The translations under genes were made by a program, and so were the position numbers. Shown here in pieces: positions 20,669 through 20,841 of a stretch of DNA of 20,841 nt (the stretch's first letter is position 1; each line of letters opens with the position of its first letter). The stretch is from assembly GCA_937902695.1 (NCBI GenBank), contig CALFNI010000369.1:1-20841 (forward strand), in the 5' to 3' direction. A model generated the notes under the pieces. That model made no database searches, was not told the origin of the DNA, and saw only the letters and a list, made by a program, of their open reading frames with translations. Source of the stretch: an uncultured Rhodanobacteraceae bacterium. Lineage in GTDB: Bacteria > Pseudomonadota > Gammaproteobacteria > Xanthomonadales > Rhodanobacteraceae.

Positions 20669-20841
20669 ATGCTGAAACGCTTCGGCATCCTTCTGGCGGG
20701 TCTTGTCGCGATGGCTCCGGCCTTCGCCGCCGATCCCGCGCCCGCGCCCGCCGCGAAGTGGGAGGAAGGCAAGAGCTACTTCCTCGTCGATCCGCCGCAG
20801 CAGACCGCGACCGGCGACAAGGTCGAGGTGCTCGAGGTGTT
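20669..20841 (+). CDS. DsbA-family protein (second copy), cut by the window end
   Basis: The first 57 residues are visible. A signal peptide (MLKRFGILLAGLVAMAPAFA) is followed by an Ala/Pro linker and then EEGKSYFLVDPPQ and GDKVEVLEV. The last parts align closely with residues 27-51 of the upstream copy, which shows that the two are tandem paralogues. The active-site Cys motif lies just beyond the window. GAGGAG before the ATG supports the start. Confidence 0.85.
   Translation, partial: MLKRFGILLAGLVAMAPAFAADPAPAPAAKWEEGKSYFLVDPPQQTATGDKVEVLEV

Noticed and set aside
18814-20772. Minus-strand 652-codon frame crossing engB promoter, cytochrome c4 and dsbA.
   Set aside because: It overlaps three features with clear evidence and has no recognisable domain.
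1-20841. CRISPR arrays, tRNA/rRNA genes, insertion sequences, prophage or defence islands.
   Set aside because: I saw no regularly spaced repeats, cloverleaf-like segments, transposases or integrases, and gene spacing leaves little room. The VapBC pair is the only mobile-type accessory module.

Overview
The window is high-GC, densely coding bacterial chromosome. I infer a gammaproteobacterium of the Xanthomonadales/Lysobacterales (Rhodanobacteraceae-like). The reasons are the plant/xanthomonad-type glutamate-cysteine ligase, the engB < > cytochrome c4 > dsbA > dsbA cluster, the TIGR03013-type sugar transferase, and a REP-like palindrome pair of the CCCCGC-TTTC-GCGGGG kind. This is a family-level inference; no rRNA or other taxonomic marker is present. 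I see no phage, insertion sequence, CRISPR array, tRNA or rRNA.

Layout. 1-2920 (+): the tail of an upstream gene, a serine-esterase-type alpha/beta hydrolase, a membrane-anchored J-domain protein, and an ATP-grasp enzyme preceded by a strong nested hairpin. 2932-4332 (-): a polyprenyl-phosphate sugar transferase of the exosortase-associated (XrtA/PEP-CTERM) type, convergent with the ATP-grasp gene. 4690-6525 (+): glmS, with a leader hairpin. 6529-7593 (-): a TraB/GumN-family exported protein. 7702-8283 (+): a LOG-family nucleotide phosphoribohydrolase. 8288-9238 (-): free methionine-R-sulfoxide reductase followed by a TfoX C-terminal-domain protein, as an operon. 9327-12477 (+): a tightly coupled four-gene operon of a TMEM175-like channel, bioD, a GT-C-like membrane protein and a conserved hypothetical. 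12497-12580: inverted REP pair. 12598-15918 (-): a secreted tricorn-type S41 protease of about 1106 residues. 16068-16719 (+): a VapB(AbrB-type)/VapC(PIN) toxin-antitoxin pair with a repeat-rich promoter. 16761-18850 (-): engB then gshA. 19039-20841 (+): cytochrome c4 and two tandem dsbA-like genes, the second cut by the window end.

Functional themes. Several genes concern redox and thiol balance (gshA, free Met-sulfoxide reductase, two DsbA proteins, cytochrome c4). Several concern envelope polysaccharide and amino sugars (glmS, sugar transferase, ATP-grasp, GT-C-like protein). Most of the window is ordinary housekeeping and accessory chromosome. The points most worth a second look are the structured leaders before the ATP-grasp, glmS and sugar-transferase genes, the repeated GTAAGGA element at the toxin-antitoxin promoter, the orphan bioD embedded in a membrane-protein operon, and the REP pair whose flank duplicates the protease stop region. 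I found nothing I would call a clearly new defence or mobile system.
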